In this document: piece after piece, positions 20,941 to 29,359 of the stretch
Position numbering within the stretch: position 1 is the stretch's first letter
How the letters are laid out: the number at the start of each line of letters is the position of its first letter
Assembly (NCBI GenBank): GCA_022710485.1
Contig: JAKLGU010000001.1
Span: 1-64,000 of the forward strand
Source: Gemmatimonadota bacterium
Lineage (GTDB): Bacteria; Gemmatimonadota; Gemmatimonadetes; Gemmatimonadales; GWC2-71-9
Length of the DNA stretch: 64,000 bases
Direction of reading: 5' to 3'
Program-made: the position numbers and the translations under genes
Notes under the pieces: model-generated
What the model was told of the DNA's origin: nothing
The model's input: only the letters and a program-made list of their open reading frames with translations
The model's database searches: none

Positions 20941-21902
20941 CGCTCCGCCTCCGGGACCTCGTCGAGGGGAGCGGCGAGGCGCTCCAGCTGGAGTGCCTGA
21001 CTGGGGCGATGTGCCTCGACCGCTTCCTCCCGGACTCGGAGGTGGCGAGCCCCGGGCTGGCGCTCGCGGGGTTCACCAGCCGCTTCATCGCCAACCGGAT
21101 CCACGTGTTCGGCGAGACCGAGATCACCTATCTCGCCTCGCTCGACTCGGCGGGCCGCCAGGCCGCGCTCGAGGCGCTCTTCGGCTTCGAGCTCCCCGTC
21201 GTCTTCGTCACGAAGGGGCTGTCCGTCCCGCCGGAGATGATGGCGCTCGCCGAGGAGCGCCAGGTGCCCATCGTCCAGACCAAGCTCAAGACGGCGGAGT
21301 TCTACCGGCGCATCAAGCCGGTGCTCGAGGAGGCGTTCGCGCCGCGCACCACGCTGCACGGATCGCTCGCCGACGTCTACGGCGTCGGGCTCCTGTTCAT
21401 CGGACGCTCGGGCATCGGGAAGAGCGAGTGCGTGCTGGACCTGGTGGAGCGGGGGCACCGGCTCGTCGCCGACGACGTGGTCCAGGTGTCCCGGCGGGGC
21501 AACGGCGTGCTCATCGGCCGGGGGCACGAACTGGCGCAGCACCACATGGAAATCCGCGGCATCGGCCTGGTGGACATCTCGGCGCTGTTCGGCGTCCGGG
21601 CCATCCGGCAGCAGAAGCGAATCGAGGTCGTGGTGCAGCTGGAAGACTGGGAGCACGCGCAGGAGGCGGAGCGCACCGGCCTGACCCAGCAGGAGGTGGA
21701 GATCCTGGACGTGAAGGTGCCGAAGGTGATCGTGCCGCTGAACCCCGGCAAGAACCTCACGGTCATCTCGGAGGTCGTGGCGATGATGCACCTCCTCCGG
21801 TATTCCGGCGTGGACGTGGCCGCGTCGTTCAACGAACGCCTGATCCGCCGGATGAAGGAACAGCGGGGCATCCGGGAATACCTGCAGGAAGACTATGAGT
21901 GA
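20937..21902 (+). CDS. hprK: HPr kinase/phosphorylase
   Basis: Bifunctional enzyme that phosphorylates and dephosphorylates Ser46 of HPr. The 321-residue protein has an N-terminal MurF-like domain and a C-terminal catalytic domain with a P-loop GRSGIGKSECVLDLVERGH near residue 156, LVADDVV, and the HprK signature EIRGIGLVDISALFGVRAI. The start is GTG 20937, inside the hpf stop. The partner HPr encoded at 24153 keeps both His15 and Ser46, so the kinase has its substrate in the same operon. Confidence 0.95.
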   Translation: MTLRLRDLVEGSGEALQLECLTGAMCLDRFLPDSEVASPGLALAGFTSRFIANRIHVFGETEITYLASLDSAGRQAALEALFGFELPVVFVTKGLSVPPEMMALAEERQVPIVQTKLKTAEFYRRIKPVLEEAFAPRTTLHGSLADVYGVGLLFIGRSGIGKSECVLDLVERGHRLVADDVVQVSRRGNGVLIGRGHELAQHHMEIRGIGLVDISALFGVRAIRQQKRIEVVVQLEDWEHAQEAERTGLTQQEVEILDVKVPKVIVPLNPGKNLTVISEVVAMMHLLRYSGVDVAASFNERLIRRMKEQRGIREYLQEDYE

Positions 21903-22269
21903 GCCGCTGCGCGGCGTCGTGGTGTGCCACGGTGCCCTCGCGCAGGCGCTCGTCTCCGCCGTGGAGCAGATCACCGGGCTCACCGGCCGGTTCGTGCCCG
22001 TCTCGAACACCGACTGCGACCGCGACGGGCTCGAGCGGCGGATCGCGGACGCGATCGGCGGTGCGCCTGCAGTCGTGTTCGTGGACATGGCCAGCGGGTC
22101 CTGCCTCTTCGCCGCGCTGCACCGCCTCCGCGACGAGCCCAACGTGAAAGTCGTGACCGGGGTCAACCTCGCGATGCTGATCGATTTCGCCTTTCATCCT
22201 GACGAATCCCCCGCCGAAGCGGCCGCCCGGGCGGTCGCCACCGGCGAGCGGGCCATCCGCACGCCCTGA
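21895..22269 (+). CDS. PTS mannose-family EIIA component
   Basis: Accepts phosphate from HPr and passes it to EIIB. The 124-residue protein has the EIIA-Man fold start GVVVCHGALAQAL with the phospho-accepting His12, followed by VFVDMASGSCLFAAL, which equals the conserved D.xGGSP region but with a serine-cysteine variant (ASGSC). It overlaps hprK by 8 bases and EIIB by one base. Confidence 0.88.
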   Translation: MSEPLRGVVVCHGALAQALVSAVEQITGLTGRFVPVSNTDCDRDGLERRIADAIGGAPAVVFVDMASGSCLFAALHRLRDEPNVKVVTGVNLAMLIDFAFHPDESPAEAAARAVATGERAIRTP

Positions 22270-22742
22270 TGCCCATTCGACTCTGCCGTATCGACGACCG
22301 GCTCATCCACGGACAGGTGGTGCTGGGGTGGGCCCGCGCACTTGGCATCGGCGACATCGTGCTGGTGGACGACGACGTGGCCGCCAGCGGGTGGGAACAG
22401 GACCTCTACCGCATGGCGGTGCCCCCGGAGCTCAAGGTCGAGTTCGTCGACGTGGCGCAGGGACGGCGGCGGTTGCCCGAGTGGGAATCGGGCCCGATGG
22501 CGGTCCTCATCCTCACCGGGAAGATCGAGACGATGTCCCGGCTCCTGGCCGACGTCCCGCACCCGCCGCCCGTGAACCTCGGCGGCATCCATCACCGGGA
22601 CGGCCGGACGGAGCGGTTGCCGTACGTCTACCTCACGGACGAGGAACTCGCGGAACTGCGACGGCTCGAATCGGCCGGGGTCGCCGTCAGCGCCGAAGAC
22701 GTGCCGGGCGCCGGCGCAGTCAGTCTCGAGGGCCTGGCGTGA
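22269..22742 (+). CDS. PTS mannose-family EIIB component
   Basis: Cytoplasmic phosphocarrier that phosphorylates the incoming substrate at EIIC/EIID. The 157-residue protein begins LCRIDDRLIHGQVVLGWARA, the classical EIIB-Man signature with the active His14. VNLGGIHHRDGRTERLPYVY is also typical of the family. It is coupled to EIIA by TGATG and to EIIC by GTGA. Confidence 0.92.
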   Translation: MPIRLCRIDDRLIHGQVVLGWARALGIGDIVLVDDDVAASGWEQDLYRMAVPPELKVEFVDVAQGRRRLPEWESGPMAVLILTGKIETMSRLLADVPHPPPVNLGGIHHRDGRTERLPYVYLTDEELAELRRLESAGVAVSAEDVPGAGAVSLEGLA

Positions 22743-23425
22743 CCGAAGTGTCGTTCGCCGTACTGGGGCTCCTGCTGGTCTGGGGGACCGCGGTCGGGCT
22801 CGACCTGGTCAGCGTGCCGCAGGGCCTGCTCTCGCGCCCGCTGATATCGGCCTCGGTGGCCGGGTGGCTCGTCGGAGACCTCGAAACGGGGCTGCGGGTG
22901 GGCGCGATCCTGGAACTCTTCGCCCTCGATGTCCTTCCGGTGGGCGCCAGCCGGTACCCGGAGTACGGTCCCGCGGCGATCGGGGGGGTCCTGCTGGCGG
23001 CCGGCCTGCCGAAGTGGGACGGCGTCGGGGTCGGGGCGCTCCTCGGGCTCCTCGTGGCCATGCTGGCCGGGTACTCCCTCGAATGGTTGCGGCATGCAAA
23101 CGCCCGCGACGTGCACCGCCACTCGGCGGAGCTGGACGGTGGCTCCACCGCTGTGATCCGGCGGCTGCAATGGTCCGGGCTGGCGCGGGACGCTGTGCGC
23201 AGCTCGGCCGTGACCGCCGTGGCGCTCACGCTCGCCTGGCTGGCGCGCGCCCAGCTCGACGGAGCGGTCCGCATGCCGACGTACCTGACGCCGGTGCTGG
23301 TGGGTGTGGGGCTCGCCGCCGCGCTCTCTGGCGCACTCCGCACAGCCGGCCGGGGCAGGCGGCTGGCGTGGCTGGGTGTCGGTCTCGCGGCCGGGGTGGT
23401 GCTGGCCGTCGTGGTGACCGCATGA
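22739..23425 (+). CDS. PTS mannose-family EIIC membrane component
   Basis: Integral membrane subunit of the sugar permease, 228 residues with about six to seven hydrophobic segments. Conserved features include the N-terminal DLVSVPQGLLSRPLI helix and GLRVGAILELFALDVLPVGASRYPEYGPAA, a family pattern. The start is GTG 22739. It pairs with EIID directly downstream (ATGA overlap). The sugar is unknown. Confidence 0.85.
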   Translation: MTEVSFAVLGLLLVWGTAVGLDLVSVPQGLLSRPLISASVAGWLVGDLETGLRVGAILELFALDVLPVGASRYPEYGPAAIGGVLLAAGLPKWDGVGVGALLGLLVAMLAGYSLEWLRHANARDVHRHSAELDGGSTAVIRRLQWSGLARDAVRSSAVTAVALTLAWLARAQLDGAVRMPTYLTPVLVGVGLAAALSGALRTAGRGRRLAWLGVGLAAGVVLAVVVTA

Positions 23426-24156
23426 AGGGGAAGGGACGCGCGCTGGTGCGGCTTCTGGCCGTCCAGGGGGCGTGGAGTTACGAGCGGATGACGGGCGTCG
23501 GGATGGGGTTCGCGGCGGAGCCGCTGCTTCGCGCCCTGGAATCCGACGAGCCGGAGCACCACCGCGAGGCGACGGCGCGCGCCGCCGAGTTCTTCAACTG
23601 CCACCCGTACCTGGCCGGCCTGGCGCTCGGCGCGTCGGCCCGCGCCGAGTACGAGGGCGTCCCCGGCGCGCAGATCCGGCGGCTGCGCACGGCGCTCTGC
23701 AGCCCGCTCGGCGCCCTGGGCGACCAGTTCTTCTGGGCCGGGCTGGTGCCGATCATGATGTCGCTGGCGCTGGTGGGCGTCGCGCTGGGCGCGGGAGCGG
23801 TCGGGCTGGCGACGGTCGTGATCGGCTACAACGTGGCGCGCCTCCTGGTCACGCGCTGGGCGCTCTGGACGGGGCTCGAGACGGGGATGCAGGTGGGCAC
23901 GGCCATTTCCGCCTCGTGGCTTCCCCGGGCTGCGGCACGGATCGCGGCGCCTGCCGGACTGGTGGCCGGGCTGGCGGTCCCCGTAGTCGGGGCTTGGCTC
24001 CTGTCGCCGGTGGCGGGACCCCGGTTGGCCGTCACCCTGCTCGCCGCCGGGGCGACGCTCGCACTGGTACGATGGGGCGGGGCCCGGTGGACGTCGCTGC
24101 GAGTCGGCCTGGTGTTCGCGCTGGTCGTTCTTCTCTGGACGAGGTTTGCGCCGTGA
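23422..24156 (+). CDS. PTS mannose-family EIID membrane component
   Basis: Second membrane subunit of the permease, 244 residues. Family marks are NCHPYLAGLALGASARAE in the N-terminal soluble part (the F-x-x-N-P/H region) and SPLGALGDQFFWAGLVPIM leading into the hydrophobic C-terminal half with several membrane segments. It overlaps both EIIC (ATGA) and HPr (GTGA). Confidence 0.87.
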   Translation: MKGKGRALVRLLAVQGAWSYERMTGVGMGFAAEPLLRALESDEPEHHREATARAAEFFNCHPYLAGLALGASARAEYEGVPGAQIRRLRTALCSPLGALGDQFFWAGLVPIMMSLALVGVALGAGAVGLATVVIGYNVARLLVTRWALWTGLETGMQVGTAISASWLPRAAARIAAPAGLVAGLAVPVVGAWLLSPVAGPRLAVTLLAAGATLALVRWGGARWTSLRVGLVFALVVLLWTRFAP

Positions 24157-24419
24157 TCGAACGCCAGGCCACGATCGTCAACCCCCTCGGGATGCATGCC
24201 AGGCCAGCGGCCCGGCTGGTCAAGTTGGCGTCGAGTTTCCAGTCGCACATCGAACTGGTGAAGGACGGCCTCGCCATCAACGGGAAGAGCATCATGGGGG
24301 TGATGATGCTCGCGGCGGAGTGCGGCAGCAGCATCACGATCCGCGCGGAGGGCCCGGACGCGGAGGCCGCGCTGGACGCGCTCGCCGGGCTCGTGGCCGA
24401 GGGATTCGGCGAATCGTGA
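24153..24419 (+). CDS. ptsH: Phosphocarrier protein HPr
   Basis: Central phosphocarrier of the PTS. The 88-residue protein has NPLGMHARPAARLV with the PEP-dependent phosphorylation site His15 and INGKSIMGVMML with the regulatory Ser46. Both residues fall at the canonical positions. It lies between EIID and enzyme I with GTGA overlaps on both sides. Confidence 0.95.
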   Translation: MIERQATIVNPLGMHARPAARLVKLASSFQSHIELVKDGLAINGKSIMGVMMLAAECGSSITIRAEGPDAEAALDALAGLVAEGFGES

Positions 24420-26227
24420 CCGACTCGCGGCGACTGGTCGGGGTGGGCGTCTCGCCCGGGGTCGGCTTCGCCGCCGCCATGGTCGTGCATTGGGGCTTCC
24501 CCGAGGTGCCCGACCGGACGGTGGAGGAATCGGACCTGGAGGCAGAGGTCCTCCGTCTCCACGCCGCCGTGCGGGAGGCGGTCGACGGGTTGGAGGCGCT
24601 GCGCGAGCGGGTGCTGGTCCGGGCGGGGGTCGAGGAGTCGCGCATCTTCGAGGCGCAGATCCTGATGGTGCAGGACCCCGATTTCCTCGCCGGGGTCGAG
24701 TTGCTGATCCGGAAGAACCAGCTGAGCGCCGAGACCGCCTACGAGTTCAAGGCGCTCGAGCTCCGAAACCTCTGGGCCAGTTCCGGCAGCGCGCAGCTTC
24801 GCGAGCGTCTGACGGACCTGACGGCCATCCAGCGGCGCGTGGTGCTGAAGCTGATGGGGCAGACCGAGCGGGAGCCCTGGTCGGGCACGCTCGGCGAGCA
24901 GGTGATCGTGGTCGCGCACGAGCTTTCCCCGGGCCTCACCGTCCAGCTGGATCGCGAGCACGTGGTGGGTCTGATCAGCGAGGAGGGGACGCGCACCTCC
25001 CACGCCGCCATCCTGGCGCATTCCCTCGGGATCCCGGCGGTCATGGGCGTGGCCGGCGCGTTGCAGCGGGTCCGGGACGGCCAGATGATCCTGCTCGACG
25101 GCCGGACGGGCGAGATCATCCTCGAGCCGACCCGCCCGGAGCTCGAGGAGGCGAAGACCCGGCTCCATCGCCGCCACCGCCTCGAACTCAAGCTCGAGGC
25201 GGGGCTCTCGGCGCCGGCCGTCACGCCGGACGGGCGCGCGATGTCCCTCCGCGGCAACGTGGACCTGCCGGAGGAGATCGAGCCAGCGGTCCGGCACGGC
25301 GCGGCCGGCGTCGGCCTGCTCCGGACTGAGTTCCTCCTTACCGGACGGGCCGTCGTGCCCTCGGAGACGGAGCAGGCCGACTACTTCCGTCGCGTCGCCC
25401 AGGCGTTTCCCGGGCAACCCGTGGTGGTGCGGACGTTCGACCTGGGGGGAGACAAGTTCCCCGCCGCCTTCGACGCGCCCCTGGAAGCGAATCCCTTCCT
25501 GGGCTGGCGCTCGATCCGGGTCTGCCTCGACCACCCCGAGATCTTCCGGCCGCAGGTCCGTGCGGTGCTTCGGGCCGCGGTCGGGCGTGACCTGCGCATG
25601 ATGCTGCCGCTGATCACGCGCGTGGACGAGGTGCTTCGTGTGCGGGAGCTGGTCGAGCAAGAGCGGGCGGCGCTGCGAGCGGCGGGAGAGCCGGTGGGCG
25701 AGCGACTCTCGATCGGGGTCATGATCGAGACGCCCGCCGCCGTGATCCTCGCCGACCGGCTGGCCGCCGTGTCCGACTTCTTCAGCGTCGGCACGAACGA
25801 CCTGACCCAGTACACCCTGTGCGTGGACCGCGGGAACGCCCGCCTGGCGGACCGCTTCCGGACCGAGGACCCCGCCATCCTCCGGCAACTCCGGACTGTG
25901 CAGCAGGCCGCAAGCGCCGCGGGCATCCCGGTCAGCATCTGCGGCGAGATGGCCTCCGAACCGCTTTCCGCGGTGCTGCTCATGGGGCTCGGTTTCGTCG
26001 AGTTGAGCGTGGCGCCGCCCGCGCTCCCGCTGCTCAAGCTCATCGTGCGCAGCGTGCCGGCGGCGGCGGCCGAGGCGGCGGCGGCGCGCGCCCTCGAGGC
26101 CGGCACGGCCGACGAGGTGCGGGAGATCCTTCGGGCGGCCATCGGCGCGCACCTCGACCTCGCGTTGATCGACCCGGCGGGCGCGTTGCCGGCCTACCGA
26201 CCGCCCACTACTATTCCCTCCACGTGA
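24416..26227 (+). CDS. ptsI: PTS enzyme I (PEP-protein phosphotransferase)
   Basis: Autophosphorylates with phosphoenolpyruvate and charges HPr. The 603-residue protein has the HPr-binding helical domain, the phospho-His domain (ISEEGTRTSHAAILAHSLGIP), and the C-terminal PEP-binding barrel (LRGNVDLPEEI, GVGLLRTEFLL, DFFSVGTNDLTQYTL, and catalytic Cys in ISICGEMASE). The start is GTG 24416 at the HPr stop. The metK promoter lies inside its last 45 bases. Confidence 0.95.
   Translation: MTDSRRLVGVGVSPGVGFAAAMVVHWGFPEVPDRTVEESDLEAEVLRLHAAVREAVDGLEALRERVLVRAGVEESRIFEAQILMVQDPDFLAGVELLIRKNQLSAETAYEFKALELRNLWASSGSAQLRERLTDLTAIQRRVVLKLMGQTEREPWSGTLGEQVIVVAHELSPGLTVQLDREHVVGLISEEGTRTSHAAILAHSLGIPAVMGVAGALQRVRDGQMILLDGRTGEIILEPTRPELEEAKTRLHRRHRLELKLEAGLSAPAVTPDGRAMSLRGNVDLPEEIEPAVRHGAAGVGLLRTEFLLTGRAVVPSETEQADYFRRVAQAFPGQPVVVRTFDLGGDKFPAAFDAPLEANPFLGWRSIRVCLDHPEIFRPQVRAVLRAAVGRDLRMMLPLITRVDEVLRVRELVEQERAALRAAGEPVGERLSIGVMIETPAAVILADRLAAVSDFFSVGTNDLTQYTLCVDRGNARLADRFRTEDPAILRQLRTVQQAASAAGIPVSICGEMASEPLSAVLLMGLGFVELSVAPPALPLLKLIVRSVPAAAAEAAAARALEAGTADEVREILRAAIGAHLDLALIDPAGALPAYRPPTTIPST
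26186..26214 (+). promoter_or_regulatory. Promoter for metK inside the 3' end of ptsI
   Basis: TTGCCG at 26186-26191 and TACTAT at 26209-26214 are 17 bases apart. Transcription would start near 26221, giving a leader of about 38 bases. That is too short for a SAM riboswitch, and I see no strong Shine-Dalgarno sequence. Confidence 0.6.
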
Positions 26228-26258
26228 GTCGCCTCTCTTCTCCCTCTCCGGTTGATCG

Positions 26259-27494
26259 ATGACTGCCAAGCGCGCCAAGCACAAGCGGTACCTCTTCACC
26301 TCCGAGTCGGTCACGGAAGGCCATCCGGACAAGGTGGCCGACCAGATCTCCGACGCCGTCCTGGACGCCATCCTGGCCGACGACCCGAACGGCCGGGTGG
26401 CCTGCGAAACGCTGGTCACCACCGGCATGGTGATGGTGTCGGGCGAGATCACGACCAAGACCTATGTCGACATCCCCGGCATCGTGCGGCAGACCGTCGA
26501 GCGCATCGGCTACAACGACGCCACCCACGGCTTCGACGCCCGCACCTGCGCGGTGCTGTCGTCGATCGGTCGCCAGTCGGCCGACATCGCGATGGGCGTC
26601 GACGAGACCGGCGGCAAGGAGCAGGGCGCCGGCGACCAGGGAATGATGTTCGGCTACGCCACCCGCGAGACCCGCGAGCGCATGCCGCTTCCGATCATGC
26701 TGGCGCACCGGATCGCCGAGCGGCTCGCCGCCGTCCGCAAGGGCCTGCACGGCCTCGACCAGCTGGACTGGCTGCGGCCAGACGGCAAGTCCCAGGTGTC
26801 GGTGGAGTACGAGGGCGACCGACCGGTCGCCGTGCGTACCGTAGTGGTCTCGACCCAGCACGCCGAACGGCACGGGGGCCGGCAGCTGGCGCAGTCCACC
26901 ATCCGCCAGGCCGTCATCGAGCACGTCATCCGGCCGGTGCTCGACAAGGCCGGGTTTGGTGACGGACGCACCAAGTTTCTCATCAACCCCACCGGCCGGT
27001 TCGTCATCGGCGGACCGCACGGAGACGCGGGGCTGACTGGCCGGAAGATCATCGTGGACACCTACGGGGGCATGGCCCGACACGGCGGCGGGGCGTTCAG
27101 CGGCAAGGATCCCTCCAAGGTGGACCGCAGCGCGGCCTACGCGGCGCGGTGGGTGGCGAAGAACATCGTCGAGGCGGGGCTCGCGCAGAGGTGTGAAGTG
27201 CAGGTCGCGTATGCCATCGGCGTGGCGGAGCCGGTCTCCATCATGGTGGACACCTTCGGCACCGGTGTCATGCCCGATGAGCGGCTGGAGCGGGTCGTCG
27301 GGCGCGCGTTCGACCTGACGCCCCGGGGCATCATCACGGCGCTCAAGCTCAAGCGGCCGATCTACAGCCCGACCGCCGCGTACGGGCACTTCGGCCGCAA
27401 GCCGGCCAAGGGAAAGGTCAACGGCAAGCCGCAGGAGTTCTTTACCTGGGAAGCGCCGAGCCGGGTCCGCGCCCTGTTGAGCGAAGCGCGGTAG
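26259..27494 (+). CDS. metK: S-adenosylmethionine synthetase
   Basis: Makes SAM from methionine and ATP. The 411-residue protein shows [20 protein letters not shown] at the N-terminus, [12 protein letters not shown] in the middle and the P-loop-like [19 protein letters not shown] near residue 273. The length is slightly above the usual 380-400 because of a lysine-rich start and a C-terminal extension. The gene has its own promoter in ptsI, and the next gene follows after 7 bases. Confidence 0.96.
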   Translation: MTAKRAKHKRYLFTSESVTEGHPDKVADQISDAVLDAILADDPNGRVACETLVTTGMVMVSGEITTKTYVDIPGIVRQTVERIGYNDATHGFDARTCAVLSSIGRQSADIAMGVDETGGKEQGAGDQGMMFGYATRETRERMPLPIMLAHRIAERLAAVRKGLHGLDQLDWLRPDGKSQVSVEYEGDRPVAVRTVVVSTQHAERHGGRQLAQSTIRQAVIEHVIRPVLDKAGFGDGRTKFLINPTGRFVIGGPHGDAGLTGRKIIVDTYGGMARHGGGAFSGKDPSKVDRSAAYAARWVAKNIVEAGLAQRCEVQVAYAIGVAEPVSIMVDTFGTGVMPDERLERVVGRAFDLTPRGIITALKLKRPIYSPTAAYGHFGRKPAKGKVNGKPQEFFTWEAPSRVRALLSEAR

Positions 27495-27501
27495 CGCCCC
27501 C

Positions 27502-27993
27502 ATGATCGAGGTGCAGGTGGCGCATCTGGGCCTCGACCAGAGCACCAACAGCCCCGTGGTGCTGCTGAAGGAGCGCGACGGGGAGCGCGTCCTGTCCATC
27601 TGGATCGGGCCCGCCGAGGCGAGCGCCATCGCCATGGAGATGCAGGGGGTCAAGGCGCAGCGGCCGATGACCCACGATCTCCTCAAGCACGTGATCCTCG
27701 GCCTCGGCGGGGAGCTTCGCCGGGTCACGATCACGAACGTCCGGGACAACACCTATTTTGCCGAACTGCTCATTCGTCGCGACGAACAGGTGGTCCAGGT
27801 GGATGCCCGTCCCTCCGACAGCATCGCCCTCGCCCTGCGGCTTCACGCCCCGATCTTCACCAGCGACGACCTGCTCGACCAGAACGCCGGCGGCACCGGG
27901 CCCCCAGCGCCTGAGCGACGGCTCGACGCCGAGTCCCTCAAGCAATATCTCGAGAAGCTCGATCCGCAGGATTTTGGCCGCTTCACGCCGTAG
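27502..27993 (+). CDS. Bifunctional nuclease (BFN/DUF151) family protein
   Basis: A 163-residue protein with the DUF151 domain: VVLLKERDGERVLSIWIGPAEASAIAMEMQG near the start, RPMTHDLLKHVI and the ARPSDSIALALRLHAPIF motif. Plant members were reported to have DNase and RNase activity, but the bacterial role is not established. A short C-terminal tail follows the domain. It lies 7 bases after metK; the next gene begins within its last 20 bases. Confidence 0.88.
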   Translation: MIEVQVAHLGLDQSTNSPVVLLKERDGERVLSIWIGPAEASAIAMEMQGVKAQRPMTHDLLKHVILGLGGELRRVTITNVRDNTYFAELLIRRDEQVVQVDARPSDSIALALRLHAPIFTSDDLLDQNAGGTGPPAPERRLDAESLKQYLEKLDPQDFGRFTP

Positions 27994-29092
27994 CCGGGCG
28001 GCGGTCCTGGGCGCGGCGCTGGCGCTGAGCACGAGCCCCCTCGCCGGGCAGGTTCCCCTCGCCATCAGCGGGCAGACCACTCGCATCCAGGGCCCCGACA
28101 CGGTGCCCGTGCGCGGGGTGCAGATCACGCTGCATCGCGTGAGCCGCACCGCGCAGGGCGCCATCGACTCCACGACGACTGGCGATGATGGCCGGTTCCG
28201 GTTCCGGGCCGCCGGCGATACCACGGCCATCTATCTCGTCAGCGCGAACTACGCGGGCATCGAGTATTTCGCTGAACCGGTGCGGATGCCGGGCGTGGAG
28301 GGTATCCGGATCATCGTCTCGGACACGTCGTCCACGGCGCCGGTGCGGCTCGGCACGAGGCACCTGATCATCCGCCCCCCCGATGCCTCCGGCAGCCGGG
28401 CCATCCTCGATCTCTTCTCGATTCGCAACGACGGGGCCGAGACCCGGATCGGCCGCGACTCTCTCTCGGCGTCCTGGCAGGTCATCCTCCCGGCCGGCGC
28501 CCTCCAGCCAGAGGTGCAGGAAGGGGACATCAGCCCGAGTGCGGTGCGGTTCCGCGGCGACACGGTGGACGTCCTCGCGCCGATCGCGCCCGGCGTCAAG
28601 AACATGATGTTGAGCTACCGGCTTCCGGTCGGTAAGGACCGACCGGCGTGGATTGCCCCGGCAGATTCATTCGATGTGCTCGTGGAGGAGGAGGGCGCCA
28701 CCGTCCACGGGGCCGGACTCGAACCGGCGGCGCCGGTCGAGTTGATGGGGAGCACCCTCCGCCGGTGGACGGCGTCGCCACCCACCGGCGGCTCCGCTGA
28801 GGTGAAGTTCGCAGGTGGCTCGGCGGCGCTGGGGCGCCTCCTCTACTGGCTCGTCGGCCTGGTGGCGGTGGCCCTCGCGACCGGGGCCGCCTTGGCGTTC
28901 AGGCGACAGTCCCGGAACGTGGCGCCCCCGGCGACACCGCTCCCGGCCGACCTGGTCGGCGAGATCGCCCGGCTCGACGCGCGCTATGCGGGGAGCCGAG
29001 ACAGGGTCGGCGAGGCGGAGTGGGCGGCATACGAAGCGGAGCGCGCCCGGCTCAAGGCCGCCGCGCTTGCCCGCCGGCGCACGCATCGGTAG
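27974..29092 (+). CDS. Envelope protein with carboxypeptidase-regulatory-like domain and one C-terminal membrane helix
   Basis: A 372-residue protein of unknown function. The TTG at 27974 overlaps the previous gene and gives a signal peptide (VLGAALALSTSPLAGQ). It is followed by a regulatory-like beta domain (GVQITLHRVS, TTGDDGRFRFRA), a long beta-rich region, one hydrophobic helix near residues 290-312 (LLYWLVGLVAVALATGAALAF), and a charged, Ala/Arg-rich cytoplasmic helix. A periplasmic sensor or anchor is possible. The start codon choice is an inference, because no ATG or GTG gives a better N-terminus. Confidence 0.7.
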   Translation: MAASRRSRAAVLGAALALSTSPLAGQVPLAISGQTTRIQGPDTVPVRGVQITLHRVSRTAQGAIDSTTTGDDGRFRFRAAGDTTAIYLVSANYAGIEYFAEPVRMPGVEGIRIIVSDTSSTAPVRLGTRHLIIRPPDASGSRAILDLFSIRNDGAETRIGRDSLSASWQVILPAGALQPEVQEGDISPSAVRFRGDTVDVLAPIAPGVKNMMLSYRLPVGKDRPAWIAPADSFDVLVEEEGATVHGAGLEPAAPVELMGSTLRRWTASPPTGGSAEVKFAGGSAALGRLLYWLVGLVAVALATGAALAFRRQSRNVAPPATPLPADLVGEIARLDARYAGSRDRVGEAEWAAYEAERARLKAAALARRRTHR

Positions 29093-29095
29093 GTT
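29067..29095 (+). promoter_or_regulatory. Promoter of the cobalamin uptake operon
   Basis: TTGCCC at 29067-29072 and TAGGTT at 29090-29095 are 17 bases apart and overlap the end of the previous gene. The predicted start near 29101-29102 coincides with the first base of the riboswitch P1 stem. Confidence 0.65.
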
Positions 29096-29100
29096 TGCGC

Positions 29101-29295
29101 GGTCAGAACAGATCGCAAGCGAACGCAGATTTTCGGAAGCCGGTGCAATTCCGGCGCGGCCCCGCCACTGTAACGGGCAGTTCTCTCCGCTCACGACGCC
29201 ACTGGGAAACCGGGAAGGCGAGCGGAGGCCCGAAGCCAGGAGACCTCTCCGTTCGCGCCACCACACGTACCCTCGGGGGAGGGACAGGTGGCGTG
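29101..29295 (+). promoter_or_regulatory. Cobalamin riboswitch
   Basis: Adenosylcobalamin-class aptamer upstream of btuF. It has the conserved core: GCCGGTGCAATTCCGGCGCG at 29139-29158, then CCCGCCACTGT at 29161-29171, GCCACTGGGAA near 29198-29208, and the B12 box GAAGCCAGGAGACCT at 29232-29246. GGTC (29101-29104) pairs with GACC (29242-29245) as P1. A further hairpin, CGCCACC (29256-29262) with GGTGGCG (29287-29293), matches the position of P13. When B12 is bound, the switch should reduce expression of the uptake genes. Confidence 0.96.
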
Positions 29296-29328
29296 CCCCG
29301 GCGTCCCTTCGCCGTGTCCCGCCCATCG

Positions 29329-29359
29329 CCGCCCTCCCGGAAGTGGGCGGTTTTCGTTG
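29329..29359 (+). promoter_or_regulatory. Expression-platform hairpin covering the btuF ribosome binding site
   Basis: CCGCCC (29329-29334) pairs with GGGCGG (29345-29350) around a 10-base loop, followed by TTTT (29351-29354). The TTG start of btuF is at 29357. The 3' arm is the only purine-rich stretch near the start, so this hairpin could both hide the ribosome binding site and act as a weak terminator. Confidence 0.6.

Noticed and set aside
26215-26258. Possible SAM riboswitch before metK
   Set aside because: The leader from the predicted start is about 38 bases, far too short, and no SAM motif is present.
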